A stretch of 64,000 nucleotides of DNA, taken from the NCBI GenBank assembly GCA_963734625.1, contig CAVTHW010000004.1, positions 1 to 64,000 on the forward strand, given 5' to 3'. The DNA is from CAVTHW01 sp963734625. GTDB taxonomy: Bacteria; Acidobacteriota; Terriglobia; Bryobacterales; Bryobacteraceae. Positions 46,297 through 56,506 of this stretch are shown in pieces. Each line of letters opens with the position of its first letter. Position 1 is the first letter of the stretch. A model generated the notes under the pieces. That model saw only the letters and a list, made by a program, of their open reading frames with translations. It was not told where the DNA came from and ran no database searches. The position numbers were made by a program, and so were the translations under genes.

Positions 46297-46351
46297 AACC
46301 ACTTAAGCCCAGGAAAGACGGGCCCGTTTCCTTGGCGTGAAATCCCTCCCC

Positions 46352-46391
46352 TTGACAGAAGCGCACTAAAGTTTGATAATGGTAGTGCGCT
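46352..46391 (+). promoter_or_regulatory. dnaK operon promoter overlapped by an inverted repeat
   Basis: TTGACA (46352-46357) and GATAAT (46375-46380) are spaced by 17 bases. An inverted repeat AGCGCACTA (46360-46368) / TAGTGCGCT (46383-46391), with 14 bases between arms, covers the spacer and the region after the -10. It is neither a canonical CIRCE (TTAGCACTC-N9-GAGTGCTAA) nor a canonical HAIR (CTTGAGT-N7-ACTCAAG). Because the operon encodes an HspR-type repressor, it is a plausible autoregulatory operator. Confidence 0.65.
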
Positions 46392-46445
46392 AAGAATAGC
46401 GCCGCGAGATCTACATCAGCGAAATCGTAAGGAGGATGTACGGGG

Positions 46446-48356
<1,911 letters not shown>

Positions 48357-48373
48357 TAGACAGTCTCCTTGCC

Positions 48374-49528
48374 ATGGCGAGCCCGGACTATTACGCCACT
48401 CTCGGGGTGCCGCGCGGCGCCAAAACCGAGGAAGTCCGCAAAGCCTATCGCCGCCTGGCGCGTAAACATCATCCGGACCTGAACCCCGGGGACAAGGCGG
48501 CCGAGGAGCGCTTCAAGCGAATCCAGGAAGCCTACGACGTACTGAGCGACTCGAAGAAGAAGAAGATGTACGACCAGCACGGCTTCTACTCGGCCAGCGG
48601 CTTTCCCGCGGGTCAGGAGGCGCCACGACAGGGTCCGGAGATGGGCTTCGGCGGGTTCGATTTCTCGGACTTCGCTAACCAGGCCTCCGGCGCCCGCTCG
48701 GCCGGGGGAGCAGGCGGCGGCTTCCGCGACGTCTTCAGCCAGTTCTTCGGCCGGGGCCGGGGCAGCGAATCCGCGGCGCAGCCCGAAGCCGGCACGGATC
48801 TTGAATATGCGCTCGGCATCGACTTCTGGCAGTCCATCCGGGGCACTCAGACGGGGCTCGGCATCACCCGCCTGGAAGGCTGTACGGTCTGCAACGGAAC
48901 GGGAAGGCAGGGCGATCAGTCGGCGGTCTGCTCCGAATGCGGCGGCAGCGGCAATGTGACCCAGATGGCTGGAGCGATGCGCTTCAGCCTTACCTGCCCC
49001 CGCTGCGGAGGCGCGGGGCGTTCGCGAAACGTGTGCCCCAACTGTCACGGAGAGGGCCGCGTGTCGCGCGTGGAGACGGTCGAAACGCGGATACCTGCCG
49101 GCGTGCAGACCGGAGCCCGGCTACGGGTAGCCGGCAAAGGCAACGCCGGCACGCACGGAGCGCCGGCCGGCGATCTATATATCACTGTACGCGTGGAGCC
49201 GCACGCTTTCTTCCAGCGTGACGGAGAGAATATTCTGATCCAGGTTCCGGTTACCGTGAGCGAGGCCGCGCTGGGAGCCAAGATCGAAGTCCCTACCATC
49301 GACGGCCGTGCCCTGCTAAAGATCCCGATGGGCACCCAGACCGGACAGAAGTTCCGTCTTCGCGAAAAGGGCGTGCTCAGCTCCCGCAAGGCCATGCGGG
49401 GAGATCAGATTGTGGAGGTTGTGGTCCAGGCGCCCAAGGCCCGCGACGAGCGCACCAAAGAGCTGCTGCGGGAACTGGCGGCGCTCAATCCCGAGGACCC
49501 TCGGGCCGAGATGTGGCCGAAGGTTTGA
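48374..49528 (+). CDS. dnaJ: chaperone DnaJ (Hsp40)
   Basis: The 384-residue co-chaperone stimulates DnaK ATPase. The J domain DYYATLGVPRGAKTEEVRKAYRRLARKHHPDLNPGDK contains HPD. A Gly/Phe-rich linker (about 75-135) follows. Four zinc motifs are CTVCNGTG, CSECGGSG, CPRCGGAG and CPNCHGEG, followed by the C-terminal peptide-binding barrels. The gene is intact, 17 bases after dnaK, and hspR starts three bases after its stop. Confidence 0.95.
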   Translation: MASPDYYATLGVPRGAKTEEVRKAYRRLARKHHPDLNPGDKAAEERFKRIQEAYDVLSDSKKKKMYDQHGFYSASGFPAGQEAPRQGPEMGFGGFDFSDFANQASGARSAGGAGGGFRDVFSQFFGRGRGSESAAQPEAGTDLEYALGIDFWQSIRGTQTGLGITRLEGCTVCNGTGRQGDQSAVCSECGGSGNVTQMAGAMRFSLTCPRCGGAGRSRNVCPNCHGEGRVSRVETVETRIPAGVQTGARLRVAGKGNAGTHGAPAGDLYITVRVEPHAFFQRDGENILIQVPVTVSEAALGAKIEVPTIDGRALLKIPMGTQTGQKFRLREKGVLSSRKAMRGDQIVEVVVQAPKARDERTKELLRELAALNPEDPRAEMWPKV

Positions 49529-49531
49529 CCC

Positions 49532-49924
49532 ATGCCCAAAAAGCGATCTAAAGCCGCCTACATGATCTCGGCCGTCGCCGCGCAATACCATCTCCACCCT
49601 CAGACTTTGCGCCTCTATGAACGGGAAGGCCTGCTTAAGCCCTCGCGCAGTGAGGGCAACACCCGGCTGTACACGGATGAGGATCTGGAGCGGCTGGAGG
49701 TCATCGTCGAATTGACGCGCGAGATGGGCGTCAATCTGGCGGGCGTCGAGATCGTCCTGAACATGCGCGAGAAGATGGCCGCCATGCAGAAGCAGATCGA
49801 GGAGTTCGTCCTTACCCTGAACCGCGAGATGGCGACCCGTTTTCAACCGCCGCCGCAACAAACCTCGCTGATCCCGGTGCTGCGGGTCGCCCCCTCGGTT
49901 CGAAAGAACCGCGAACGGCAGTGA
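49532..49924 (+). CDS. hspR: HspR-type MerR-family heat-shock repressor
   Basis: The 130-residue MerR protein has YMISAVAAQYHLHPQTLRLYEREGLLKPSRSEGNTRLYTDEDLERLEVIVELTREMGVNLAGVEIVLNMREKM. HPQTLRxYExxGL and the GVNLAGVE helix are characteristic of HspR, which with DnaK as co-repressor represses the dnaK operon at HAIR sites. It is the last gene of the dnaK operon, as in Streptomyces. The inverted repeat at 46360-46391 is its probable operator. The C-terminus is Gln/Pro-rich. Confidence 0.88.
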   Translation: MPKKRSKAAYMISAVAAQYHLHPQTLRLYEREGLLKPSRSEGNTRLYTDEDLERLEVIVELTREMGVNLAGVEIVLNMREKMAAMQKQIEEFVLTLNREMATRFQPPPQQTSLIPVLRVAPSVRKNRERQ

Positions 49925-49925
49925 T

Positions 49926-49943
49926 CGCAAGCTTCAGCTTGCG
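49926..49943. repeat. 18-bp palindromic repeat, copy B
   Basis: CGCAAGCTTCAGCTTGCG is the exact reverse complement of the element at 14121-14138. It forms a 7-bp stem with a 4-base loop. It lies between the convergent stops of hspR and the following minus-strand gene, whose TGA (49936-49934) falls inside it. It may act as a hairpin at the 3' ends of both transcripts. Confidence 0.6.
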
Positions 49944-50333
49944 TTCGCTATCGCCTTCTTTCGCAGCGCCAGCCAGGTGGGGAAGATAGCCGGTGTTTCC
50001 AGCCACACCAGCATCCAGGACGCCATCTCTTCCTTCTGGGCTACGGCGGCGGGAGAGGCTCCGGCGCGCCGCGCGGCCAGGCGGGCGTGTTCCTTGCCGG
50101 TAAGCACCGCCTGGCGGCACTGGATCGCGCGCTCCCGGTCGCCAGCTTCCGAGCGCCAGGGCGTATGCCTCGGCCAGGGCGAGCAGCGTGCGCTCCAGTT
50201 CGGCGAGCGAATCCTGACGGACACCTTCCACCACCGGGTCGAGAGGCACGCCGCAGGCGAGCAGCAGGCGGCGGAGATAGGAGTCCGACACCGGAGCCAG
50301 CATTCGCGCGCAAGCGGCGCCATTCCGGCTCAC
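49934..50333 (-). CDS. hypothetical helical protein downstream of mltG (one frame break)
   Basis: From GTG 50333 the frame reads MLAPVSDSYLRRLLLACGVPLDPVVEGVRQDSLAELERTLLALAEAYALAL. Near 50150 it shifts +1 to DRERAIQCRQAVLTGKEHARLAARR ... EEMASWMLVWLETPAIFPTWLALRK. The joined protein is about 132 residues and mainly helical. The GTGA overlap with mltG shows it is translationally coupled to it. No family is recognised. Confidence 0.6.
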
Positions 50334-51364
50334 CGATTCGATCGGGCCGCGTCTCGGCGAGGTGCTGGCTGAGGCGGGCGCGCTTGGTTTGCCTTTTGAT
50401 TTCCACGGCGGTACTTGCTGACGGCTCGCTGGTGCGCTTCCAGACTCTTGGAAAAGACGTGGACGCCCGAGCCGTCGGGGCTGGCCACGAAGTACAGGTA
50501 ACCGGTATCGGCCGGATGCAAAGCGGCCTCAATGGATGCGAGACCGGGATTGGCGATCGGGCCCGGAGGCAATCCCGCGTACTGATAGGTGTTGTAACGG
50601 TTCCGGCTGTCCAGGTCGGAACGGTGAATCGCGCCCTCGAATCGGCCGTCCAGCAGGGCTGCGTAGATGGCGGTTGGATCGCAGTCCAGGGGCATCCCCA
50701 GCGCCAGCCGGTTGCGGAATACCGAGGCGACCACCGGGCGTTCCTCGTCCCGCGCGGTCTCTTTTTCGACCAGGGAGGCGAGCGTGACCACGGAGTTCAC
50801 CCCCGCGGGCGAACCGATCCGCGCCCATGCCTGACGGAAGCGGTCAGTCATTTGCGCGCACACTTGCTCCGCGGTGGCGCTGCGCGTGATCCGGTAGGTG
50901 TCGGGGAACAGGTAACCCTCCAGGGTGACGGCGTCCGGAGCAAGGTCGCGTATCGGCGACGTGTCGCGGGCGGCTCGCAGAAACTCCTGCCCGGACATCA
51001 GCCCCAGCTTCTCGAGCGAGGCGGCGATGTCGAAGATCGTGCTTCCCTCCGGCGTCACCAGTTGGTAGTAGAACACATCGCCCCGGACCAGGCGGTCGAA
51101 GACTCCCCAGACGCTGGCGGGCTTGTCGAAAAGGTACTCTCCGGCGTGCAGGAGCGCTTTCGGCCGCAACAGGCGGACCGCCAGAAATTGCCAGCGATAC
51201 CGCACCACTCCGGCATCGGCCAGCGCCCGCGCAACCCCCAAGCTGCCGCCTCTCGGAATCTCGACGAAGGTCCGCCCCTGGAAGCTCCCCTGGGGTAAGG
51301 AGAGAGAGAATGCCGCCCCCGCCAGCAGGCCCGCGGCGGCGAGGCCCGCAACGGCAATCCTCAT
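50330..51364 (-). CDS. mltG: endolytic murein transglycosylase MltG
   Basis: MltG (YceG family) cuts nascent glycan strands and sets their length. The 344-residue protein has an N-terminal membrane anchor (MRIAVAGLAAAGLLAGAAFSLSL) and a LysM-like segment (FVEIPRGGSLGVARALADAGVVRYRWQFL). The catalytic domain follows, with LEGYLFPDTY, TLASLVEKETARDEERPVVASVFRNRLALGMPLDCDPTAIYA and YNTYQYAGLPPGPIANPGLASIEAALHPADTGYLYFVA. It is intact and coupled by ATGA overlap to ruvX upstream; mltG-ruvX adjacency is common. Confidence 0.93.
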   Translation of the reverse strand: MRIAVAGLAAAGLLAGAAFSLSLPQGSFQGRTFVEIPRGGSLGVARALADAGVVRYRWQFLAVRLLRPKALLHAGEYLFDKPASVWGVFDRLVRGDVFYYQLVTPEGSTIFDIAASLEKLGLMSGQEFLRAARDTSPIRDLAPDAVTLEGYLFPDTYRITRSATAEQVCAQMTDRFRQAWARIGSPAGVNSVVTLASLVEKETARDEERPVVASVFRNRLALGMPLDCDPTAIYAALLDGRFEGAIHRSDLDSRNRYNTYQYAGLPPGPIANPGLASIEAALHPADTGYLYFVASPDGSGVHVFSKSLEAHQRAVSKYRRGNQKANQARPPQPAPRRDAARSNR

Positions 51365-51828
51365 GCGGGCTCTTCCTCGTTCCCGCCGCCGGCCGCGAGC
51401 GTTCCAAGGTAGCTCTCCAGCAGAATGACAGCGGCCAGACGGTCGACGGCCATCCGGCGCTTGTCCCGGCTGACGCCGCCCTGGTCGAGCACCCGCTCGG
51501 CCTCAACCGTGGTCAGCCGCTCGTCCCAAAGTCTGACGGGCAGGCCGGAACGGCTCTCGAGTTTCTCCGCGAATTGACGGACCCAGGCCGACTGCCGGCC
51601 TTCGGAACCGCTCATGTTCAGAGGGTTCCCGATGAGGAACATGGCGACCCCCCGCTCCTGGGCGAGGCTGGTCACCCTGGCAAGATCCTCCCGCAGGTTC
51701 GTCCGCTCCAGCGTGGGAAGGCCCTGCGCCGTGATGCCAAGCTCGTCGCTCAAAGCCAGGCCCACGCGCCGGGCGCCCAGATCGAGCGCCAGAACGCGGC
51801 CCAGCGGTTTTGGTTCGGGCTGATTCAC
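51361..51828 (-). CDS. ruvX: Holliday junction resolvase-like protein / pre-16S rRNA nuclease
   Basis: The 155-residue YqgF/RuvX-family RNase H-fold protein has GRVLALDLGARRVGLALSDELGITAQGLPTL, FLIGNPLNMSGSEGRQSAWVRQFAE, WDERLTTVEAERVL and KRRMAVDRLAAVILLESYL. YqgF of E. coli processes 16S rRNA 5' ends. Conserved acidic residues D, E and D are present. It is the first gene of the ruvX-mltG unit and divergent from the AI-2E transporter gene. Confidence 0.93.
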   Translation of the reverse strand: MNQPEPKPLGRVLALDLGARRVGLALSDELGITAQGLPTLERTNLREDLARVTSLAQERGVAMFLIGNPLNMSGSEGRQSAWVRQFAEKLESRSGLPVRLWDERLTTVEAERVLDQGGVSRDKRRMAVDRLAAVILLESYLGTLAAGGGNEEEPA

Positions 51829-51864
51829 GATTTCATGTTACAGTAGCCAGTAGTAAGCGGGAAG

Positions 51865-53049
51865 GTGGGGTCGTCTGCGGTGGTGCTTTTCGTCGATTCG
51901 TTGAGTGCTCTGAAACCTCAGAGTGTCTCCGCGGTAGTGGTCGCGCTCGCGGGGGCCATAGCGCTGCTCTATTACGGTCAGTTGTTCTTCGTAACGCTGA
52001 TCATGGCCTTGATCATCGCCTTCATCCTGGAGCCATTCGTAATCCTGCTTATGCGCGTCCGCCTGCCACGAGCGCTGGCGAGTTTCATCGTCTGCACCGG
52101 CGCCGTGCTGTTCCTGTACGTGACCGGTCTGGGCCTGTATACGCAAGTCGCCAGCATTTCGAGAGATCTGCCCTCCTATAGCGAGAGGATCGTCGCCCTG
52201 GTCGACACCGTGACTGTGAAGTTCGAGGAAACCGAGAGAGCGGCGTACCGTCTGCTGGTCCCCAAGCGAACGCAGGATCAGCAGCAGCAGCAGCAGAAGG
52301 TGCAGCAACCGCCGGCTGGGCGGGCGGGTCAGCGCAAGAAGCAGGTCGAGCCTCCGGCCCCGGTTGTCCCGCCGCCCGTCCAGGAGGTGCGCATACTTCA
52401 GGAAGGCACTCCCCTGATGAATTTCATATACGCCCACCTGGGATCGGTCTATGAGATTCTCCTGATGGCGTCCTTCGTTCCCTTTCTGGTCTACTTCATG
52501 CTGAGCTGGCGGGACCATGTCTACAGGGCCTTCCTCCAATTGTTTGAGGGGCAGGCCCGGCTGGTGGCCGGCAACAGCATGGAAGGAATCGCCAGCATGG
52601 TGCGGGGTTTCGTGGTTGGCAATTTCGCCCTGGGTCTGATGCTGGCGCTCGAGAGTTCTCTGTTGTTCTGGGTCTTCCGGCTTCCCTATCCGCTGCTGGC
52701 CGGCCCCATCAGCGGCTTCGTGAGCCTGATTCCCTATATCGGGCTGCCGCTGGCTTTGATCCCTGCTTTTCTGACGGCCTTGCCGGTCTACAGTACGCTG
52801 CCTCCCTACCTTCTGATCGGAAGCGTCGTGGCGGTGCTCCACCTGCTGGCGCTGAACCTTCTTTACCCCAAGATTGTCGGCTCCCGGGTGCATTTGAATC
52901 CCCTGGTGGTCACCATTGCCTTGATGCTGTGGGGTGCGCTGTGGGGCGCGGTGGGACTGATTCTCGCCATCCCGTTGACGGCGGCCATCAAGGCGGTCTG
53001 CGACAACGTCGCCGGCCTCCAGCCCTACGGGAGGCTGTTGGGCGACTGA
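51865..53049 (+). CDS. AI-2E family transporter / PerM-like membrane protein
   Basis: The 394-residue polytopic protein has hydrophobic helices at about residues 15-60 and 75-95. A periplasmic or cytoplasmic loop spans about 100-185, and five or more helices follow after 200. The signature near GPISGFVSLIPYIGLPLALIPAFL and the end LWGALWGAVGLILAIPLTAAIKAVCDNV mark the AI-2E exporter/PerM family. The loop carries an unusual Gln tract (residues 139-144, six CAG codons at 52279-52296) followed by a Pro-rich segment. Start GTG 51865 is the first with a normal N-terminus. The transported substrate is unknown. Confidence 0.85.
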   Translation: MGSSAVVLFVDSLSALKPQSVSAVVVALAGAIALLYYGQLFFVTLIMALIIAFILEPFVILLMRVRLPRALASFIVCTGAVLFLYVTGLGLYTQVASISRDLPSYSERIVALVDTVTVKFEETERAAYRLLVPKRTQDQQQQQQKVQQPPAGRAGQRKKQVEPPAPVVPPPVQEVRILQEGTPLMNFIYAHLGSVYEILLMASFVPFLVYFMLSWRDHVYRAFLQLFEGQARLVAGNSMEGIASMVRGFVVGNFALGLMLALESSLLFWVFRLPYPLLAGPISGFVSLIPYIGLPLALIPAFLTALPVYSTLPPYLLIGSVVAVLHLLALNLLYPKIVGSRVHLNPLVVTIALMLWGALWGAVGLILAIPLTAAIKAVCDNVAGLQPYGRLLGD

Positions 53050-53065
53050 GACTTCGGATAACGAC

Positions 53066-53551
53066 GTGCGAATACGAAACCTGATCTTCATGCTGGCGGG
53101 GATTGTGCTGGTGGGCCTGGCGGTCGTCTGGGTCTTCTACATCCAGCGGGGCGCCCATCTGGAGCTGAAGGGGTCCATCCTCAAGGTGCGCACCCTGGCG
53201 CCCGACGACAGCAGTTCCGTGGCGGTGATCGATTTCCGATTCGTGAACGCGGCGGACTTCCCCTGGATGGTCCGGTCGGTGGCTGTTTCCGTGATCGACA
53301 GCGCCGGCCACAGCGTTGAAGGCTACACCCTCGCGGATGCCGACGCCGCGCGCCTGTTCGAGTACTACCCTTTGCTCGGTCAGAAGTTCAACGATTCGCT
53401 GATGCCGCGCACGCGAATCCAGCCCCGCCAATCGCTCGACCGGATGATTTCCGCGCGTTTTGAGATTCCGGAGGCGCAATTGCGCTCCCGGAAGCGGCTG
53501 CAGATTCGCGTGGAAGACGTCGACGGCGCGGTGAGCGAGATCGTGGAGTAG
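53066..53551 (+). CDS. single-pass membrane protein, function unknown
   Basis: The 161-residue protein has an N-terminal anchor (LIFMLAGIVLVGLAVVWVFYI) and an outside domain with SSVAVIDFRFVNAADFPWMVRSVAVSVIDSAG. This looks like a late-embryogenesis/DUF2393-like beta-sandwich that handles small conserved secreted domains. The family assignment is tentative. It follows the transporter gene by 16 bases and is convergent with the TonB-domain gene, one base separating the stops. Confidence 0.6.
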   Translation: MRIRNLIFMLAGIVLVGLAVVWVFYIQRGAHLELKGSILKVRTLAPDDSSSVAVIDFRFVNAADFPWMVRSVAVSVIDSAGHSVEGYTLADADAARLFEYYPLLGQKFNDSLMPRTRIQPRQSLDRMISARFEIPEAQLRSRKRLQIRVEDVDGAVSEIVE

Positions 53552-53552
53552 C

Positions 53553-55075
53553 CTAGACCTGCTGCTGCGGGATCGCCAAAACGATCTCGACCGTCACCGG
53601 CGCGCCGTTGCGCACGGCTGGCAGGAAGCGCCATTTGCCGAGGTCCGGAAGGATAAGATCTTTGATGTTCTTGTTCGGGCGCCCGTATTACGGCCAGATC
53701 CGTCAATTGCCCGGATGTATCCACGAAGCCGTGCACGATGATGTAGCCGCTGCGCGGCAGCATCGCCGCCGGAGGAAGAATCGTCACCAGCGGAAAGGGC
53801 GCCTTGAGGGCCGGAGGCGGGCTGCCGATGGTGACGACCGCGCCGGCTACCACGTTGGGCGCCGGCGCTACCTCTTTCGGGACACAGTATTGCAGGATCC
53901 AGGCCCGCGGAGCGCCCACCTGTAAGTAGACGGTGTGGACCGGCTGCCCGCTCAAAGTGCCGGCGCTTTCGGGGATCACCTGATCGGCTCCGGACTGGGT
54001 CACGACGATGTCATAACTCGCGCTGACCGGATGCTCGATTCGAATCGGCGTGGAATAGCGTAGCGGCAACGCAGCCAACGCCTTGGCAAACTCCGCCATC
54101 TCTCCGGCGCCCGCCCGGCCTCCTCCGGCTCCGCCCGGTGTAAGGGGGCAAATCGGCGAGACGGCCGATCTGGTTGCCCAACGGAATAGTTACCTTGTCT
54201 TGAAGGGGCGCGGGATTGCCTGAGAGCGCCAGGATGTCGATCGGTTCACCCAAGATCGGGCTTACCGACGCTCCGCGCCCCGCCGGAAGCGGAGCGGGAG
54301 CCTGGAACTCCCTTACCGGCGTCGTTGGACGGGGCAGGCGCAGGAGGGCGTTCTCCGGCCCTGCCAGCATTTTCGCGATTCGCAATTGGGGGTCGGGATT
54401 GCCCGGCGCGGCCAATTGCGGCGGCGCGTCGATCCTGGGCGCCACCGATGGCGCCGAGCTTCGTCCCGGCTCGACAAACCGTCTGGGCGCCGGCCGTGGC
54501 AGCGCCGGGCGCGGACAGGAGGATCAGTTGCGGCAGCCGAACTTGAGCGGCGAGCGGCAGGTCTGGCGGAAGGTGCGGCTGGATCAGGGTCTGATCGGCG
54601 TCCACTTTGCGGATCTTCTCCGGCAACTTGAATTGGCGGGAAGCCGCGCGGGCGGCCTCGGCCGGGGAGGGCTCAGTCGCCGGCATCTCGATCTTCGCGG
54701 CGCGCGGCGCGGGCTTGGGCTCCAGCTTGGCGCTCGGTAAGCTTCGGCTGGTAAGGCTCCACCGAGGAAAGATACAAACGGTCGGGTATCTGAATCCGCA
54801 GAGGCCGCATCTCCACCCGCATGCGCATGAGGGCCTCCGTCTGGGGGTCTGGAAGCAAGATCCATCAGCGGAGGCAGGCCGAGTATGACGGCGCAATGGA
54901 ACAGCGCCGACAGCATCAAGCCGGGGCCGAAATTGTGGCGAGGGAAGAAAGTGGTCTCGAAAAGCCCGGCTTCGGGCGCGGGACAAACTTCCGTCATCCC
55001 CGGGTCCGGGTCTTCTTCGAGCAGTTCCAGTACCGCACGTCCCCTCATATGCTCTCCCCAACCGTGCTTCGCCAC
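53553..55075 (-). CDS. TonB-domain energy-transducer-like protein (about five frame breaks)
   Basis: Pieces in successive frames give about 505 residues. An N-terminal cytoplasmic segment leads to a membrane helix (LMLSALFHCAVILGLPPLMD). A periplasmic Pro/Ala-rich region follows (LEPKPAPRAAKIEMPATEPSPAEAARAASRQFKLPEKIRK; PPQLAAPGNPDPQLRIAKML; PILGEPIDILALSGNPAPLQDKVTIPLGNQ). A folded part reads LRYSTPIRIEHPVSASYDIVVTQSG ... SGYIIVHGFVDTSGQLTDLAVIR. The C-terminal TonB motif is KDLILPDLGKWRFLPAVRNGAPVTVEIVLAIP. Each break is net +1 reading along the gene. TonB normally couples the inner-membrane ExbBD motor to outer-membrane receptors. The protein is longer than E. coli TonB (239 residues) and has an extra middle domain. 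It is followed upstream by the response-regulator gene on the same strand. Confidence 0.75.
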
Positions 55076-55100
55076 GGGCCTTCCCGCGGCAATCCGCGCT

Positions 55101-55835
55101 TCAGAACGAACCGCCGGCGCCGCGGGCTCTCGTCAGAGGCCTCTCCATCACCAGGGAGCGGAGCCACTGGGATTGTCCGGCGTCCTTTCGTAACGGAGGT
55201 TCCTGGCGGAGCTGGGGAACTTCGATGAGTCCCTCGCCCGTGTGCATGTTCTTCAGGCCGAACAGGGCCAGTTCGAAGCGGTCCTTCACCCCCAGCTTGT
55301 GGAACAGACGGGAGAGGTATACCTTCACCGTTCCTTCCGAGATGAAAAGTGTGGAGGCGATTTCCTTGTTCTTGAGACCTTGCGCGAGCAGGCTCACGAG
55401 CTGGCCCTCGCGGCGCGTCAGCGAAACGGCGCGCATGCCGGTCATGTTGGACTTCAGTGTCTCTTCAAACCACAGCCCGCCGTCGGCCACCATGCGGAAG
55501 CACTTAAGCGCGATCTCCGGTGTGTGTGTCCGGCGCAGGATGCCGCGCACGCCGTGCTCGATAGCTTGATAGGCGAGTTCCGTCGAGATCGAGCGCGTCC
55601 AGAGCACGATCCGCGTCGCCGGCGCTCGCCGCTGCAGTTCGATCAGGGCGCCGAAGCCCAAGTCCGGCGTAAGATCCAGTAGCAGCATGTCGGGGTTCGT
55701 GGCCAGTACGTCGTTTACCAGATCCGCCGTACTGCAGCAGACGCCCGCCACTTCAAATTCCGGCGCCTCCGCCGCTACAGCCTCCAGTCCCCGAGCCAGT
55801 ATCGGCTCATCGGTGTATAGCATCAAGCGTGTCAT
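55101..55835 (-). CDS. LuxR/NarL-family response regulator with atypical receiver
   Basis: The 244-residue protein has an N-terminal receiver (residues 1-115: D9-E10 acidic pair, phospho-acceptor candidate D54 in MLLLDLTPD, T80). A LuxR HTH spans about 135-195 (VSLTRREGQLVSLLAQGLKNKEIASTLFISEGTVKVYLSRLFHKLGVKDRFELALFGL). The conserved receiver Lys is replaced by Arg (GILRRTHTPE), so phosphorylation-dependent signalling may be altered. No histidine kinase is adjacent. It is divergent from the PilZ/Tad genes across an AT-rich gap and could control them (inference). A 35-residue tail follows the HTH. Confidence 0.83.
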   Translation of the reverse strand: MTRLMLYTDEPILARGLEAVAAEAPEFEVAGVCCSTADLVNDVLATNPDMLLLDLTPDLGFGALIELQRRAPATRIVLWTRSISTELAYQAIEHGVRGILRRTHTPEIALKCFRMVADGGLWFEETLKSNMTGMRAVSLTRREGQLVSLLAQGLKNKEIASTLFISEGTVKVYLSRLFHKLGVKDRFELALFGLKNMHTGEGLIEVPQLRQEPPLRKDAGQSQWLRSLVMERPLTRARGAGGSF

Positions 55836-56124
55836 GCCTACTCTCCTCCTACCGGACAGTTAACGCGGATATCATCCGCATGGGGAATTAATATAACATG
55901 GAATTGCGAAACAATTCCATACTTTTTTCGCCTAAATTCAGAAATTTCCCTTATATTCAATAGGACTACGGCGAGCTTAGTACTACTGCGCGCCGGGTCC
56001 GTTAACCCCTATTCCTATTTCCCTCATTTCAAAGGTGCATTTGAGCGCTAACCTTGGTTAACAAAAAAAAGATACCTATTTGCGGTCTTGAATGACAGGC
56101 CGCTACGCCTTACATTGGCACTTC
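55836..56124. promoter_or_regulatory. AT-rich divergent intergenic region with palindromes
   Basis: This 289-base gap between the divergent regulator and PilZ/Tad genes is much more AT-rich than its surroundings. It contains ATGGAATTG-N5-CAATTCCAT (55898-55920), a perfect 9-bp inverted repeat followed by ACTTTTTT, so either a hairpin terminator or an operator. It also contains TAACC-TT-GGTTA near 56050. Promoters for both directions are expected here, but no clear -35/-10 pair was chosen. Confidence 0.55.
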
Positions 56125-56506
56125 ATGGAGAAGCGCCGGAATACTCGATTGGATATCAGCCTCCCCTGCCGGATCTGTTCCCCTGGGTCCGGTTCGCAGT
56201 TCCTTAGCGGCGTAACCGAGAACATGAGTCGCGGCGACGTGCTCGTGGTTCTGGAGGGCGAGCTGGCGTCCGTCGAGCTGCCGTGCGTCGGCGACCCGCT
56301 GTTGATCGAGATCGATCTGCCGGCGAATCACGCTTTCGGCCAGAAGTGCATGCAGTGCCAGGCGACGGTCGTTCGCGTTTCGAATGCCGGCGACGGGCCG
56401 GCGTCCATTGGCCATGCGGATTCACAAGATGCGGTTTCAGAGTCGCGCCGAGGCGGAAAGCTTCGCGCAGGAAGCGGGAATGCCGCTTAGACAGGTGGTC
56501 ATGTGA
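56125..56506 (+). CDS. PilZ-domain protein (one frame break)
   Basis: PilZ domains bind cyclic di-GMP. The 126-residue protein opens MEKRRNTRLDISLPCRI, containing an RRxxR-type ligand motif, and has GVTENMSRGDVLV, which takes the place of the D/NxSxxG motif. CQATVVRVSN follows. Near 56400 the frame shifts +1 and continues LAMRIHKMRFQSRAEAESFAQEAGMPLRQVVM to TGA at 56504-56506. The ATG at 56125 is preferred because the motif follows directly. Its stop overlaps the GTG of the next gene. c-di-GMP control of the downstream Tad pilus is a reasonable inference. Confidence 0.75.
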
